From NCBI RefSeq assembly GCF_021277265.1, contig NZ_JAJSOH010000002.1:248001-312000 (forward strand): 64,000 bases of DNA, read 5' to 3'. The notes under the pieces were generated by a model. That model saw only the letters and a program-made list of their open reading frames with translations. It searched no databases and had not been told where the DNA came from. Both the position numbers and the translations under genes were made by a program. Below are positions 41,369-49,800 of the stretch, one piece after another; the first letter of the stretch is position 1; every line of letters starts with the position of its first letter. This DNA is from Kineosporia rhizophila. Lineage in GTDB: Bacteria; Actinomycetota; Actinomycetes; Actinomycetales; Kineosporiaceae.

Positions 41369-41710
41369 ATGGACCCGGCCCGGCTCGCTCCGCGCGTGCG
41401 CGATCGTCTGCGGCGGTGCGGAGTGGTGGTTCATCTGGTCGCGCCCGGCCGGAGTGGCCTGGTGGTCTTTCTCGAGGGGGCGCTCGGGCAGAACGACAAA
41501 GCACGGACGCTCGTGCTGGCGTTCTGCGGGGTTGCGGAGGTTCGGTTCTCGAGGGCTTCGAAGGCGGTGATGTTCGTCGACCTGGCTCCCGTCGCACCGA
41601 CCGCTACGGAATCTGTTCAGCGGTGGCCTGACTGGTCGCTCTCAACGGCACGCCGCCGGCCCAACGCCGCACGACGAGTCCGATCAGCGGGATCCGGGCC
41701 GTTCCGGTGA
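41369..41710 (+). CDS. Possible small protein overlapping tadG-like gene
   Basis: A 113-residue frame led by a very strong ribosome site (GGAGGAGG, 4 nt spacing to the ATG). The first 80 codons use G or C at the third position as real genes here do. Its last 107 nt run antisense into the 3' end of the tadG-like gene. No family is recognised; the sequence reads RLAPRVRDRLRRCGVVVHLVAPGRSGLVVFLEGALGQNDKARTLVLAFC. It could be a genuine overlapping gene or a frame that was once shorter. Confidence 0.45.
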   Translation: MDPARLAPRVRDRLRRCGVVVHLVAPGRSGLVVFLEGALGQNDKARTLVLAFCGVAEVRFSRASKAVMFVDLAPVAPTATESVQRWPDWSLSTARRRPNAARRVRSAGSGPFR

Positions 41711-42041
41711 GCGTCACCTGGGCCGTTGCATCGTCCAGGGCGCCGGTGGGCCGCCCGATGCCCACGTCGACGTCCACGGCCCGCTGGGCCAGATAGCCGG
41801 TCACGCTCGAGCGCACCGAGGCATCGGACAACGGGACCGGGCGTTCCTGGGCGCCGTGGCGGTAGAAGGTCGCCTCGTCCAGGGCATCGGCGGCATCGCG
41901 AGCCGCTGCGTCGCTCAGGGCCTGCAACTCCTGGCGCTGCAGGTGCAGTGCCGTGACATCGACCGTGACCAGCACGAGAAGCAGTGCCAGGACTACGAAT
42001 CCGGTGGTCAGCAACAGGATCTGACCGCGCTCGTCCCTCAT
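41604..42041 (-). CDS. TadG-like pilus assembly protein
   Basis: A 145-residue protein beginning DERGQILLLTTGFVVLALLLVLVTVDVTALHLQRQELQALSDAAARDAADAL, which is the putative Flp pilus-assembly TadG-like N-terminal pattern: a single membrane helix, then a helix with the ALSDAAARDAA motif. It is far shorter than full TadG and lacks a von Willebrand domain. Its start abuts the stop of the TadE-like gene, so the two are coupled. Confidence 0.85.
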   Translation of the reverse strand: MRDERGQILLLTTGFVVLALLLVLVTVDVTALHLQRQELQALSDAAARDAADALDEATFYRHGAQERPVPLSDASVRSSVTGYLAQRAVDVDVGIGRPTGALDDATAQVTLTGTARIPLIGLVVRRWAGGVPLRATSQATAEQIP

Positions 42042-42569
42042 CTACGGCCCGGTCTCCCTGAACTCGTCGACGGTCTCGATCTGCTGCGCGCTGACCACCA
42101 CGCCGGCGTTCAGCGCGTCGGCGAAGCCTGCGGGAAGCCAGGGGAACCGCGCCGTGATCCGGACCTGCACCGTCACCCGCTCCCCCGGGGTCAGACAGGG
42201 CGAGGCCGCGCAGACGATGTCCAGGTCGCCCGCCCCCTGGTCGAACCCGTGGTCACGCAGGGCCAGCCCGGTCGAGACCGCCGCGTGCGAGGTTGCCTCG
42301 GCCTCGCTGGACGCCGCCACGAACGCACGGGCGCTTTCCCGGGCGGCTCCGTTCGCTGCGAAGGTGGCGGCCTGGATGCGGCCCAGGACGAGAACGAGGT
42401 AGGTCACGGGCAGCATGAGCAGCAGGCCCAGGGTGACGAATTCGATGACGGCTGAACCCGAATCGTCGATTGACCGTCGCACGATGTGAAGGCTCGCCGG
42501 GCGTCTCGGACTCACCGGGCCTGTTCCATTCGTTGGACCTGACTGACTCACCAAAACCGTCTCAATCAC
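42042..42569 (-). CDS. TadE-like pseudopilin
   Basis: A 175-residue protein with the TadE pattern (DDSGSAVIEFVTLGLLLMLPVTYLVLVLGRIQAATFAANGAARESARA): the Ser-Ala-Val-Ile-Glu-Phe start of a hydrophobic helix, then Ala-rich helix. A disulfide-capable CAASPC lies in the periplasmic part. The GTG at 42569 has AAGGGG 5 nt upstream. It follows a tandem-repeat gap after another TadE-like gene. Confidence 0.85.
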   Translation of the reverse strand: MIETVLVSQSGPTNGTGPVSPRRPASLHIVRRSIDDSGSAVIEFVTLGLLLMLPVTYLVLVLGRIQAATFAANGAARESARAFVAASSEAEATSHAAVSTGLALRDHGFDQGAGDLDIVCAASPCLTPGERVTVQVRITARFPWLPAGFADALNAGVVVSAQQIETVDEFRETGP

Positions 42570-42640
42570 TCGGTCCCCTTACTTGCCCAGAGCGCCGAGC
42601 GCACCGGCCCTCCCTTTCATCAGGGTGCCCCCCGTCCTCA

Positions 42641-42738
42641 TCAAGCTGTCCCCAGCCGCATCAGGCTGTCCCCAGCCGCATCAGGCTGTACCCGGCCGCA
42701 TCGGCTGTACCCGGCCGCATCGGCTGTACCCGGCCGAC
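42641..42738 (+). repeat. Tandem repeat, five units of 19-20 bp
   Basis: Five head-to-tail units of the form TCAGGCTGTCCCCAGCCGCA: 42641-42660, 42661-42680, 42681-42700, 42701-42719 and 42720-42738. The last three have TACCCGG for TCCCCAG and the last two lack one base. They fill much of the 333-nt gap between two tadE-like genes. The rest of the gap (42570-42640, 42739-42902) shows nothing recognisable. There are no spacers, so it is not CRISPR. Confidence 0.93.
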
Positions 42739-42902
42739 CCGCGTATCAGGCCGGGCCCAACGACCTGCGCCAGACCGCTCTACGTATCCAGCCCTGCCTC
42801 CCTCCGCTCGTTTGAACCGCCTACGAGCCCTTCCTCATTCACCAGGCTCGGCCCCTCTGATCCTGGGACTCACGCCACCAGAAACCTCAAAGCCAACCCC
42901 TA

Positions 42903-43337
42903 CTACGGGGCCTCAGCCACGGCGTGCCCGGTCACGGTGAGGCTGCGCCCCACCCCGATCAACCCGGCCACCGGCACTGGGGCCTGCACGCGAACCTCCA
43001 CCGTGGTCAGTCCTTCCAGGTGGACGAGCCGGGCCGAGACCCGGCCTGCGTAGCCCGCCGAGAGGGCCTCGCCGATCAGGCCACGTGTTCTCTCGGCGCC
43101 CGCCTGGGGGTCCTGATCGGCCAAGGCACCGAATCGCGCGCCCTGGATCGCACAGTCGATGAGGACGTTGCGCACATGCAGGGTGATGGACAGCTGGATC
43201 AGGCCTAGGAAGAGGAAGAGCAGCAGACCGCTGACCAACACGAAGTCGACCACCGCCGATCCCTGGTCGGTCCGACTGCCTAATAGAGGCTGCCTGCCCG
43301 CGACCCCCTCCCCTCGGCCCGGCTCAGGGCCCGCCAA
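42903..43337 (-). CDS. TadE-like pseudopilin
   Basis: A 144-residue protein with the TadE pattern (DQGSAVVDFVLVSGLLLFLFLGLIQLSITLHVRNVLIDCAIQGARFGA). Here the Glu that usually follows the hydrophobic start is replaced by Asp (VVDF). It overlaps the preceding pilin-like gene by 14 nt and so is probably coupled to it. Confidence 0.85.
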   Translation of the reverse strand: MAGPEPGRGEGVAGRQPLLGSRTDQGSAVVDFVLVSGLLLFLFLGLIQLSITLHVRNVLIDCAIQGARFGALADQDPQAGAERTRGLIGEALSAGYAGRVSARLVHLEGLTTVEVRVQAPVPVAGLIGVGRSLTVTGHAVAEAP

Positions 43338-43656
43338 CGACGCTGTCCACCGAGTCGTTGAAGATCTGCACGAGCCTTGGCCCGGCGGCGCCCCACAGCG
43401 CCACCACGAGGCCGGCGGTCATCAGGGTCACCAGCACCCAGCCCGGTACGTCGCCGCGATCGCTTCCTCGCCGGGTCTGCTCGTGAAGGGCATGCATGCG
43501 GGTCGTCAGCGAGGCTGCGAGAAAGTCTGCCGGACAGAGGCTTCCGAAGGTGGATCGGTGCCTCGGAGTACGCCGGGCTCGAACCGCGCCGGGCTCGGTG
43601 GTGCGGCCGGTGCGGGCGCGATCTCGGCTACGGATGAGGCGGGCTGTGGTGTACAT
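43324..43656 (-). CDS. Pilin-like small membrane protein of the Tad locus
   Basis: A 110-residue protein. A basic N terminus (Arg-rich, about 70 residues) precedes one hydrophobic helix: GDVPGWVLVTLMTAGLVVALWGAAGPRLVQIFNDSVDSVVG. Its place between tadC and tadE is that of the Flp pilin, but the usual Gly-x4-Glu-Tyr processing site is missing, so it is a divergent pilin or a membrane partner. CGGGGAA is just before the ATG. Confidence 0.7.
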   Translation of the reverse strand: MYTTARLIRSRDRARTGRTTEPGAVRARRTPRHRSTFGSLCPADFLAASLTTRMHALHEQTRRGSDRGDVPGWVLVTLMTAGLVVALWGAAGPRLVQIFNDSVDSVVGGP

Positions 43657-43691
43657 GATTTCCCCGTTCTGGTGATGGTTCTGAGTGCCGG

Positions 43692-44603
43692 CTAGACCGT
43701 GAGCTCAAGTACGGCCAGGCCTGGGTAGAGCGCGAACAACACGGTCACCGGCAGGATCAGGAAGACGACCGGAACCATGGCTCCAATCTCCCGGCGCCCG
43801 CCGGACTCCATGAGTCTTCGTCGAGTGAGCTCACGGACGTCCTGGGCCTGTGCCCGCAGCACATCAGCCAGCGGCGTGCCGCGTTCGACGGCCACCACCA
43901 TTCCGTCGACGAAGCGCGCCAGGCTGGGGACGGCCGTGCGGGAGGCGAGGTCGTTGAGCGCCTGGGTCAGCGACCGGCCGGTGCGGGCGTCGGCCAGGGT
44001 ACGGGCGATCTCGTCGGCCAGGTCACCGGTGCAGGTGCGGGCCACCCGGTCGAGGGCCCCGAGCGGCCCTTCCCCAGCTCCCACGGCCAGCGCGAGGATC
44101 TCGGCCACAGAGGGGAACTCGGCCAGGATCCGTTGTTCCCGGCGCCGCACCTGCCAGTCCAGGACCTGGTCCCGGCCGAGTACACCGAGCAACGCACCGA
44201 TCAGCACCAGACCGATCAGCGTGACCGCGCTCAGTCCGTTGCCGGTCGCGATCAGTGCAGCACCGCTCCCGCCGAGACCGGCGCCGGCCACCCCGGCCAG
44301 CACCTGCTGAGCCCGGAACTGCTCGATCGACAGCCCGGACCCCAGACGGTGCAGGCGTTTCTCGACGGAGGCGTTGCCGCCGCTGATTCGCGCCGCCCAC
44401 GCTGAGGCGGAAATCAGCACGGGCCGGAGCCATTCGCGAAGCCCGGAACTGCCGACGACAACCTCTTCCCGTAGTCGGGCGCCACGTAGATAGGGCGCGA
44501 GACGCTGGTCGAGGGTGGGGTGCCTTCGCCAGGGCACTCCCAGCACGATCAGCCAGGCACCGATCCCGGCGACCGCGCCGACCAGCGCACCGGCGGCACT
44601 CAT
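43692..44603 (-). CDS. tadC: TadC-like pilus membrane protein (type II secretion F family)
   Basis: A 303-residue inner-membrane platform protein of the GspF/TadC class. Membrane segments flank the conserved cytosolic T2SSF domain (about 165-270: EFPSVAEILALAVGAGEGPLGALDRVA, then SLTQALNDLASRTAVPSLARFVDGMVVAVERGTPLADVLRAQAQDVRELTRRRLMESGGRREIGAMVPVVF). The ATG overlaps the tadB stop (ATGA). It works with TadA and TadB to assemble the pilus. Confidence 0.93.
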   Translation of the reverse strand: MSAAGALVGAVAGIGAWLIVLGVPWRRHPTLDQRLAPYLRGARLREEVVVGSSGLREWLRPVLISASAWAARISGGNASVEKRLHRLGSGLSIEQFRAQQVLAGVAGAGLGGSGAALIATGNGLSAVTLIGLVLIGALLGVLGRDQVLDWQVRRREQRILAEFPSVAEILALAVGAGEGPLGALDRVARTCTGDLADEIARTLADARTGRSLTQALNDLASRTAVPSLARFVDGMVVAVERGTPLADVLRAQAQDVRELTRRRLMESGGRREIGAMVPVVFLILPVTVLFALYPGLAVLELTV

Positions 44604-45460
44604 CGCAGCACCCGCCGCTCTTCCGGGAGCCGGCCGATCACCGTCATCAGACGGTAGGCGAGCACCGAGGCCCCGCCGCCGACGGCCAGGACCACAGTGC
44701 CGGTGGTGCTGCTGTACGCCTGCACCGACTCGGGTTTGGTGGCCAGGAGCGCCAGCACGAGCCACGGGGCAGAGACTGCCAGCCGGGCGGCCGAGACCGT
44801 CCAGCTCTGCCGGGCCTCGAGTTCGGAGCGGACCCGCGCATCGTCGCGCAGGAAGGTGGACAGGTTGCGCAGCAGTTTGCCCAGGTCGGAACCGCCCACC
44901 TCGCGAGTGATCCGTAGTGCCTCGCAGAGCCGGTCTCCGGTGGGGTCGGCCAGCCGGGCCTTCAGAGCGTCGAGCGAGCCGGCGAAGTTGCCGCTGAGCC
45001 GGTGGTCGCGGGCGAAGGCACGAAAGGGCGGACGCAGAGGTTCGGGACCACGATCCCCCAGGGCAGCCAGCGCATCGGGCAACGAAAGCCCGGCTCTTAC
45101 ACCGGAGGCCAGGTTGTCCACCACGTCGGGCCAGAGTTCGCGGAACCGCTGCCGTCGGCGCCGGGCGCGGCCCCGCACGACCAGGTACGGCGCCCAGCCC
45201 GCGATGCCGGCGAAACAGCCGGCGATCGAGGCGACCTGGGTGAAGACGAACAGTGCCAACCCGGTACCGGCCGCCGCCGCGGTGCACACGGCGAAGAAGG
45301 CCGGAGGCGAGACCGACGGTAGGTCGGCCTCCTGCAGCAGCGACCTGAGCCTCCCGATCAGGATCGATCGCGAGGTGAGCGGCCGGGACACCGGTTCCCA
45401 GCAGGACCACCAGATCAGGAAGGCCCCGACCCCGGCGATCAGTCCCACGAACGCCCCCAC
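44600..45460 (-). CDS. tadB: TadB-like pilus membrane protein (type II secretion F family)
   Basis: A 286-residue partner of TadC. The T2SSF domain (about 95-210) has LWPDVVDNLASGVRAGLSLPDALAALGDRGPEPLRPPFRAFARDHRLSGNFAGSLDALKARLADPTGDRLCEALRITREVGGSDLGKLLRNLSTFLRDDARVRSELEARQSWT, flanked by membrane segments. The GTG at 45460 is chosen because GGAGGTGA lies 4-7 nt upstream; a longer frame would overlap most of the end of tadA. Confidence 0.92.
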   Translation of the reverse strand: MGAFVGLIAGVGAFLIWWSCWEPVSRPLTSRSILIGRLRSLLQEADLPSVSPPAFFAVCTAAAAGTGLALFVFTQVASIAGCFAGIAGWAPYLVVRGRARRRRQRFRELWPDVVDNLASGVRAGLSLPDALAALGDRGPEPLRPPFRAFARDHRLSGNFAGSLDALKARLADPTGDRLCEALRITREVGGSDLGKLLRNLSTFLRDDARVRSELEARQSWTVSAARLAVSAPWLVLALLATKPESVQAYSSTTGTVVLAVGGGASVLAYRLMTVIGRLPEERRVLR

Positions 45461-45464
45461 GCCG

Positions 45465-46694
45465 TCACCTCCAACCGCCTCGCAGCACCGCTGCGATGTC
45501 GATACCGGCGGCCTCGAAGCGCTCGGGATGGGGTGGAAAGCCGTCGGCCCTGACCAGCCGGTCACCCCGCCGGGCGAAGATCTCGGTGGTCTCCACCACG
45601 TCGCCCTCCACCCGCCCGGACACCCCGATGATCTCGGTGACCCGGCGGCGGCCGTCCGCATCGAGCCGCACCTGGACCACCAGGTCGACCGAACTGGCCA
45701 CGGTGGGCACGATGAAGCGGGCGCTGACGTTCTCACCCGCCAGCAGCGGAAGGGTGCACATCTTCACCACCGCCTCCCGGGCCGAGTTGGCGTGCACCGT
45801 GGCCATTCCAGGCAGCCCGCTGTTCAGCGCCAGCAGCAGGTCGAGGCTCTCGGCCTGCCGGACCTCACCGACGATCAGCCGGTTGGGGCGCATCCGCAGG
45901 GCCTCTTTCACCAGCCGCCGCAGGGGCACCTCGCCGGTGCCCTCGAGACTGGCCTGGCGGCACTGCATGGCCACGCAGTCGCGCAGCGCCACCCGCAGCT
46001 CGAAGACCTCTTCACAGGTGATGATGCGCTCGCGGGGTGGGACTGCACCGAGGAGGCAGTTGAGCAGCGTCGTCTTCCCGGCCTGGGTACCGCCCGAGAC
46101 CAGGATGTTGAGGCCGGCGACCACCGACGCCTTGAGGAACTCGGCGGCGTGCGGGGTGAGTGTGCCCAGGGTGACCAGATCGTCGATCCGGGTCGAGACG
46201 ACGGTGAACTTACGGATGTTCACCGCGTAGGCGCTCCGGGTGATGTCCGGGATGACGACGTGCAGGCGCGAACCGTCGGGCAGCATCGCGTCCACGAAGG
46301 GGCTGGCCAGGTCGACCCGGCGACCGGAGTGCTTGAGCATCCGCTCGACCAGGTCACGCACCTCCTGAGCGGTGAGCACCGTGGTGGTCAGCTCGCTCAG
46401 GCCGGCACGACTCACGAAGATGCGGCCCGGGTCGTTGATCCAGATCTCCTCCACGGACGGATCGTCGAGATAGGGCTGCAGCGCACCGAATCCGGACACC
46501 TCGTCGAGCACCCGTTTGATCGCCTGCCCCGGGTCGGCGAGCGGAGGCAGGGCACGGGTGAGAGAACGCTCGTCGTACTCCGCGACCGCGAACTCGACCA
46601 GACGCCTCAGGCCCGTCGAATCCCGGCCCGGGTCAAGACCTTCCCGTCTGATCAGCTCGCGAACCTCGTCGGACACGATCGCGACAGCATCCAC
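45465..46694 (-). CDS. tadA: TadA/CpaF-type pilus assembly ATPase
   Basis: Secretion ATPase (GspE/VirB11 superfamily) that powers pilus assembly. In the 409-residue product the Walker A reads GGTQAGKTT (about 200; Gln-Ala replaces the usual Gly-Ser), followed by ERIITCEEVFELRV, a RQASLEGTGEVPLRRLVKEALRMRPNRLIVGEVR block (Asp and His boxes) and GMATVHANSAREAV. The GTG at 46694 has GGGGAGGA 5 nt upstream and is preferred to 46730. It opens the Tad operon. No prepilin peptidase or TadZ gene is in the window. Confidence 0.95.
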   Translation of the reverse strand: MDAVAIVSDEVRELIRREGLDPGRDSTGLRRLVEFAVAEYDERSLTRALPPLADPGQAIKRVLDEVSGFGALQPYLDDPSVEEIWINDPGRIFVSRAGLSELTTTVLTAQEVRDLVERMLKHSGRRVDLASPFVDAMLPDGSRLHVVIPDITRSAYAVNIRKFTVVSTRIDDLVTLGTLTPHAAEFLKASVVAGLNILVSGGTQAGKTTLLNCLLGAVPPRERIITCEEVFELRVALRDCVAMQCRQASLEGTGEVPLRRLVKEALRMRPNRLIVGEVRQAESLDLLLALNSGLPGMATVHANSAREAVVKMCTLPLLAGENVSARFIVPTVASSVDLVVQVRLDADGRRRVTEIIGVSGRVEGDVVETTEIFARRGDRLVRADGFPPHPERFEAAGIDIAAVLRGGWR

Positions 46695-46790
46695 CGATTC
46701 CTCCCCCGTCGAACCAGCCCCCCTCGTCACGGAGGCGTCGGCTGCGCTCGTGGCCGAAGCATATGTAAATCCGGACAGACCCCGCGCCGG

Positions 46791-46799
46791 TTATCCACA
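46791..46799 (+). promoter_or_regulatory. DnaA-box consensus nonamer
   Basis: TTATCCACA, an exact match to the classical DnaA box, followed by G. It lies between the divergent tadA and FHA-FtsK genes, in the same orientation as the copy at 46840. Confidence 0.65.
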
Positions 46800-46839
46800 G
46801 TCTTAACTGAAACGCGCCATTCGGGCAGTCTTGCCGAGG

Positions 46840-46848
46840 TTATCCACA
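46840..46848 (+). promoter_or_regulatory. Second DnaA-box consensus nonamer
   Basis: TTATCCACA again, with identical flanks (G on both sides), 49 bp from the first and 42 nt before the start of the FHA-FtsK gene. Such an A+T-rich nonamer is rare by chance in DNA of this composition; no third copy was noticed in the window. Confidence 0.65.
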
Positions 46849-46889
46849 GGGCTCCCCGAGAAGCCCTTCAGCAGGGGCACAATCGAGTC

Positions 46890-49800
46890 ATGAGACTGCG
46901 AGTGACCGTTGTGGTCTACGAGATCGAAGTGCCAGCAGTGGATGTCGAGATCGAGGCGTCCACCGGCACGACGTTCGGGGCGGTCGCGAGTCAGCTGGCT
47001 CTCCTGGCGCCCGGCCGGGCCGATCGCCCGATCCGGTCCGACAGCCGGGAGTTTCACTGCCTCGGGCGCCCGTTACCGGCAACTCACCCGTTGGGCCTGC
47101 CCCCTCTCGTACAGGGGGCGATGCTGGTGCTGGGGGCCGTGGGCCGGTCGGTGCCACGGCCCGGCGGCGCACTCGAACTGCACGTGGTCTCGGGTCCCGA
47201 CGCAGGGCTGACCCACCCGCTGCTCTCCGACCGGTCCTTGCTGGTCGGCCGGCACGGATCCTGCGACCTCCCGTTGGCCGACCCCGGGCTGTCCCGTCGT
47301 CATGCCGAGATCGGTATCTCGGGCGGGGTCACGACGGTCCGCGACCTACTGTCCGCCAACGGAACCTGGCTGCTCGACGAGAAGGTGGGTCCGGCCGGGC
47401 AGGCTCTGCCCACCGGAACCGCTCTCCGCCTCGGTGGCAGCACGCTGGTGGTGCGGGCCCCCGACCGCCCGGTCGCAGCGGTGCTGCCGGACGGGGCCGG
47501 GCATCTTCTGGTGAACCGAAGGCGCGCCCTGCACGGGCCCAGGCCCGGCTCGACGATCGAGATGCCGACTCCGGCAACCTCTCCAGCGCGTGCCCATCTC
47601 CCCTGGCTCATGGTTCTCGCCCCGTTGTTCCTGGCCGTACCGGCCGCGCTGATCTGGCGTCAGCCCGCCTATCTGCTCATCGCCGTGCTGAGCCCTCTGC
47701 TGATGCTGGCGCAGTACACGTCAGATCGCCGTCGGGGTCGCAAGGAGGGCAGACAACGGGCTGCCGACCACGAACTGGCCCAGCAGAAGGCGGAACGATC
47801 GCTGACCCAGGCACTGGTTGCCGACCTCGAGTATCTGGAGACGGCTCATCCCGACCTGGCTCGCCTGGCCACCACCGCGCGGGTTCCCACAGACGAACTG
47901 TGGCAGCGCACCCGGGAGCAACCGGCCGGGCTCACGGTCCGCCTGGGACGCGGTCCGGCTCCTTCGAACGTGACGGTCCGGGGGCCGCACACCGGCGGCC
48001 TGTCCGGCGCTGCCGAAGCCCGGCAACTGCACCCCGACGCGCCCGTCGTCCTCGACCTGGCCGAGTTCGCCGTGATCGGGATCAGCGGTCCTCGCGACCT
48101 GGTTCTGGGAACTGCCCGATCGATCGTCGGGCAGCTCGTCGTTCTTCACTCCCCCCTCGACCTGCTGGTGAGCCTGTGTCAGGCTCAGCCACTGAAAGTC
48201 CGGCACGGAGAGCCAGGAACCGTTGCCGGCGAATGGGACTGGCTCGCCTGGTTACCGCATCACACAGCTGCCTCAGCACTGGACAACCGGCCCGGCAGGT
48301 TGCAGGTAATGGTGCTGGACGGCGCCCAGCGTCAGCGCAGCCGTGCCGAGATCGCGCAGCTTCTGACCCGGGCCGACAGCCAGGCACACCGCCCCGGCAG
48401 TTCCGCGGCCGGCATCGTGGTGATCTGCCTGGAGCAGGACGAGCCGTCGCTCCCACTCGAATGCGCGGCCACCGTCGTCCATTCCGGGTCAGAGACCAAG
48501 GCAGTCCTGCGGCGTGTGGGACACGTTCCCTTGACCTTTCGGGCCGACCTGGCCGGCGCCGACTGGGCCGACCGTCTCGCCCGGGTCCTCGCGCCCCTGC
48601 GCGACGCCACGTCGGACGGGGCCGGCGCCCTCCCCAGCCAGGTGCGGTTGCTCGACCTCGGCCGATCGCGCGGCCGGCCAGAGTCGCTGAGCACTGCCGA
48701 ACTCGCCGGGAGCTGGTCTGCGTCCGCCCAACGTCCGGCGGCCGGGCCTCAGGCCGTTCTAGGGATGTCGGCCGCAGGGCCGGTGCGCGTATCACTCGCG
48801 ACCGACGGCCCGCACCTACTGATCGGCGGAACCACCGGCGCCGGCAAGTCCGAGCTCCTGCAGACCCTGATCGCCTCGCTGGCCATCGGCTCCGGGCCGG
48901 ACCGGCTGACCTTCCTCCTGGTCGACTACAAAGGTGGTGCCGCCTTCCAGGCCTGCAGCGACCTGCCCCATGTAGGAGCCCTGCTCACCGATCTGGACAA
49001 GCAGTCCGCACGCCGCGCCCTCACCTCTTTCAACGCCGAACTGCGCCGACGCGAACGCCTGCTGCTGGAGGCCGGTTGCACCGACATCGCCGGCTACGAC
49101 GAGGCCCGGCTCAGCGACGGCTCCCTGCCCCCCATGCCCCGGCTGGTGGTGGTCGTCGACGAGTTCCGGGTCCTCGTCGAGGAGCTCCCCGAGTTCGTCG
49201 CCGGTCTGGTCCGGATCGCCACGGTGGGCCGCTCCCTCGGGGTGCACCTGGTGCTGGCCACACAGCGTCCCGCAGGAGTCGTCTCGCCCGACATCGCCGC
49301 GAACATGAACCTGCGCATCGCCCTCCGGGTCCGGGACGCCGCCGATTCTCATGACCTGATCTCAGACCCCGCGGCGGCCGGACTTCCCCGCATTCCTGGT
49401 CGAGCGTTGCTCCGGATCGGCGGCGACGGGCTCATCGAGTTCCAGACCGCTCAGGTCAGTGGAAAAGTTCTGGAAGGGGCCGTCGAAACACCGCCGAGAG
49501 TCCGTCGTCTCGAACCGGGAAGCGATTCCGCCGCAGGGCCACCGGACGCCTATGCGCAACTGCCGGAACCCGGACATCAGAGCGACCTGGAACGCGTCGT
49601 GACGGCAACGAAGGCCGCGGCGGCCGCAACGGGGCAGGCCAGGGCCCGCGCGCCCTGGCTCCCGGAACTGCCCACCGACCTCGAACTGGGCCGGATGGCC
49701 TCCGCCGCGACCGGTCGGGGCCTGCCGTTCGGCCTTATCGACAGGCCGGAGCAGCAGCACCAGGAACCTGCGGTCTGGGACCTGACCGCCGGCCACCTGG

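Noticed and set aside
42641-42738. CRISPR array
   Set aside because: The 19-20 bp units are directly contiguous with no unique spacers, and no cas genes are present.
44697-46889. Plus-strand frame that would extend the FHA-FtsK gene by about 730 codons
   Set aside because: Antisense to tadB and tadA. The ATG at 46890 opens the part with recognisable structure.
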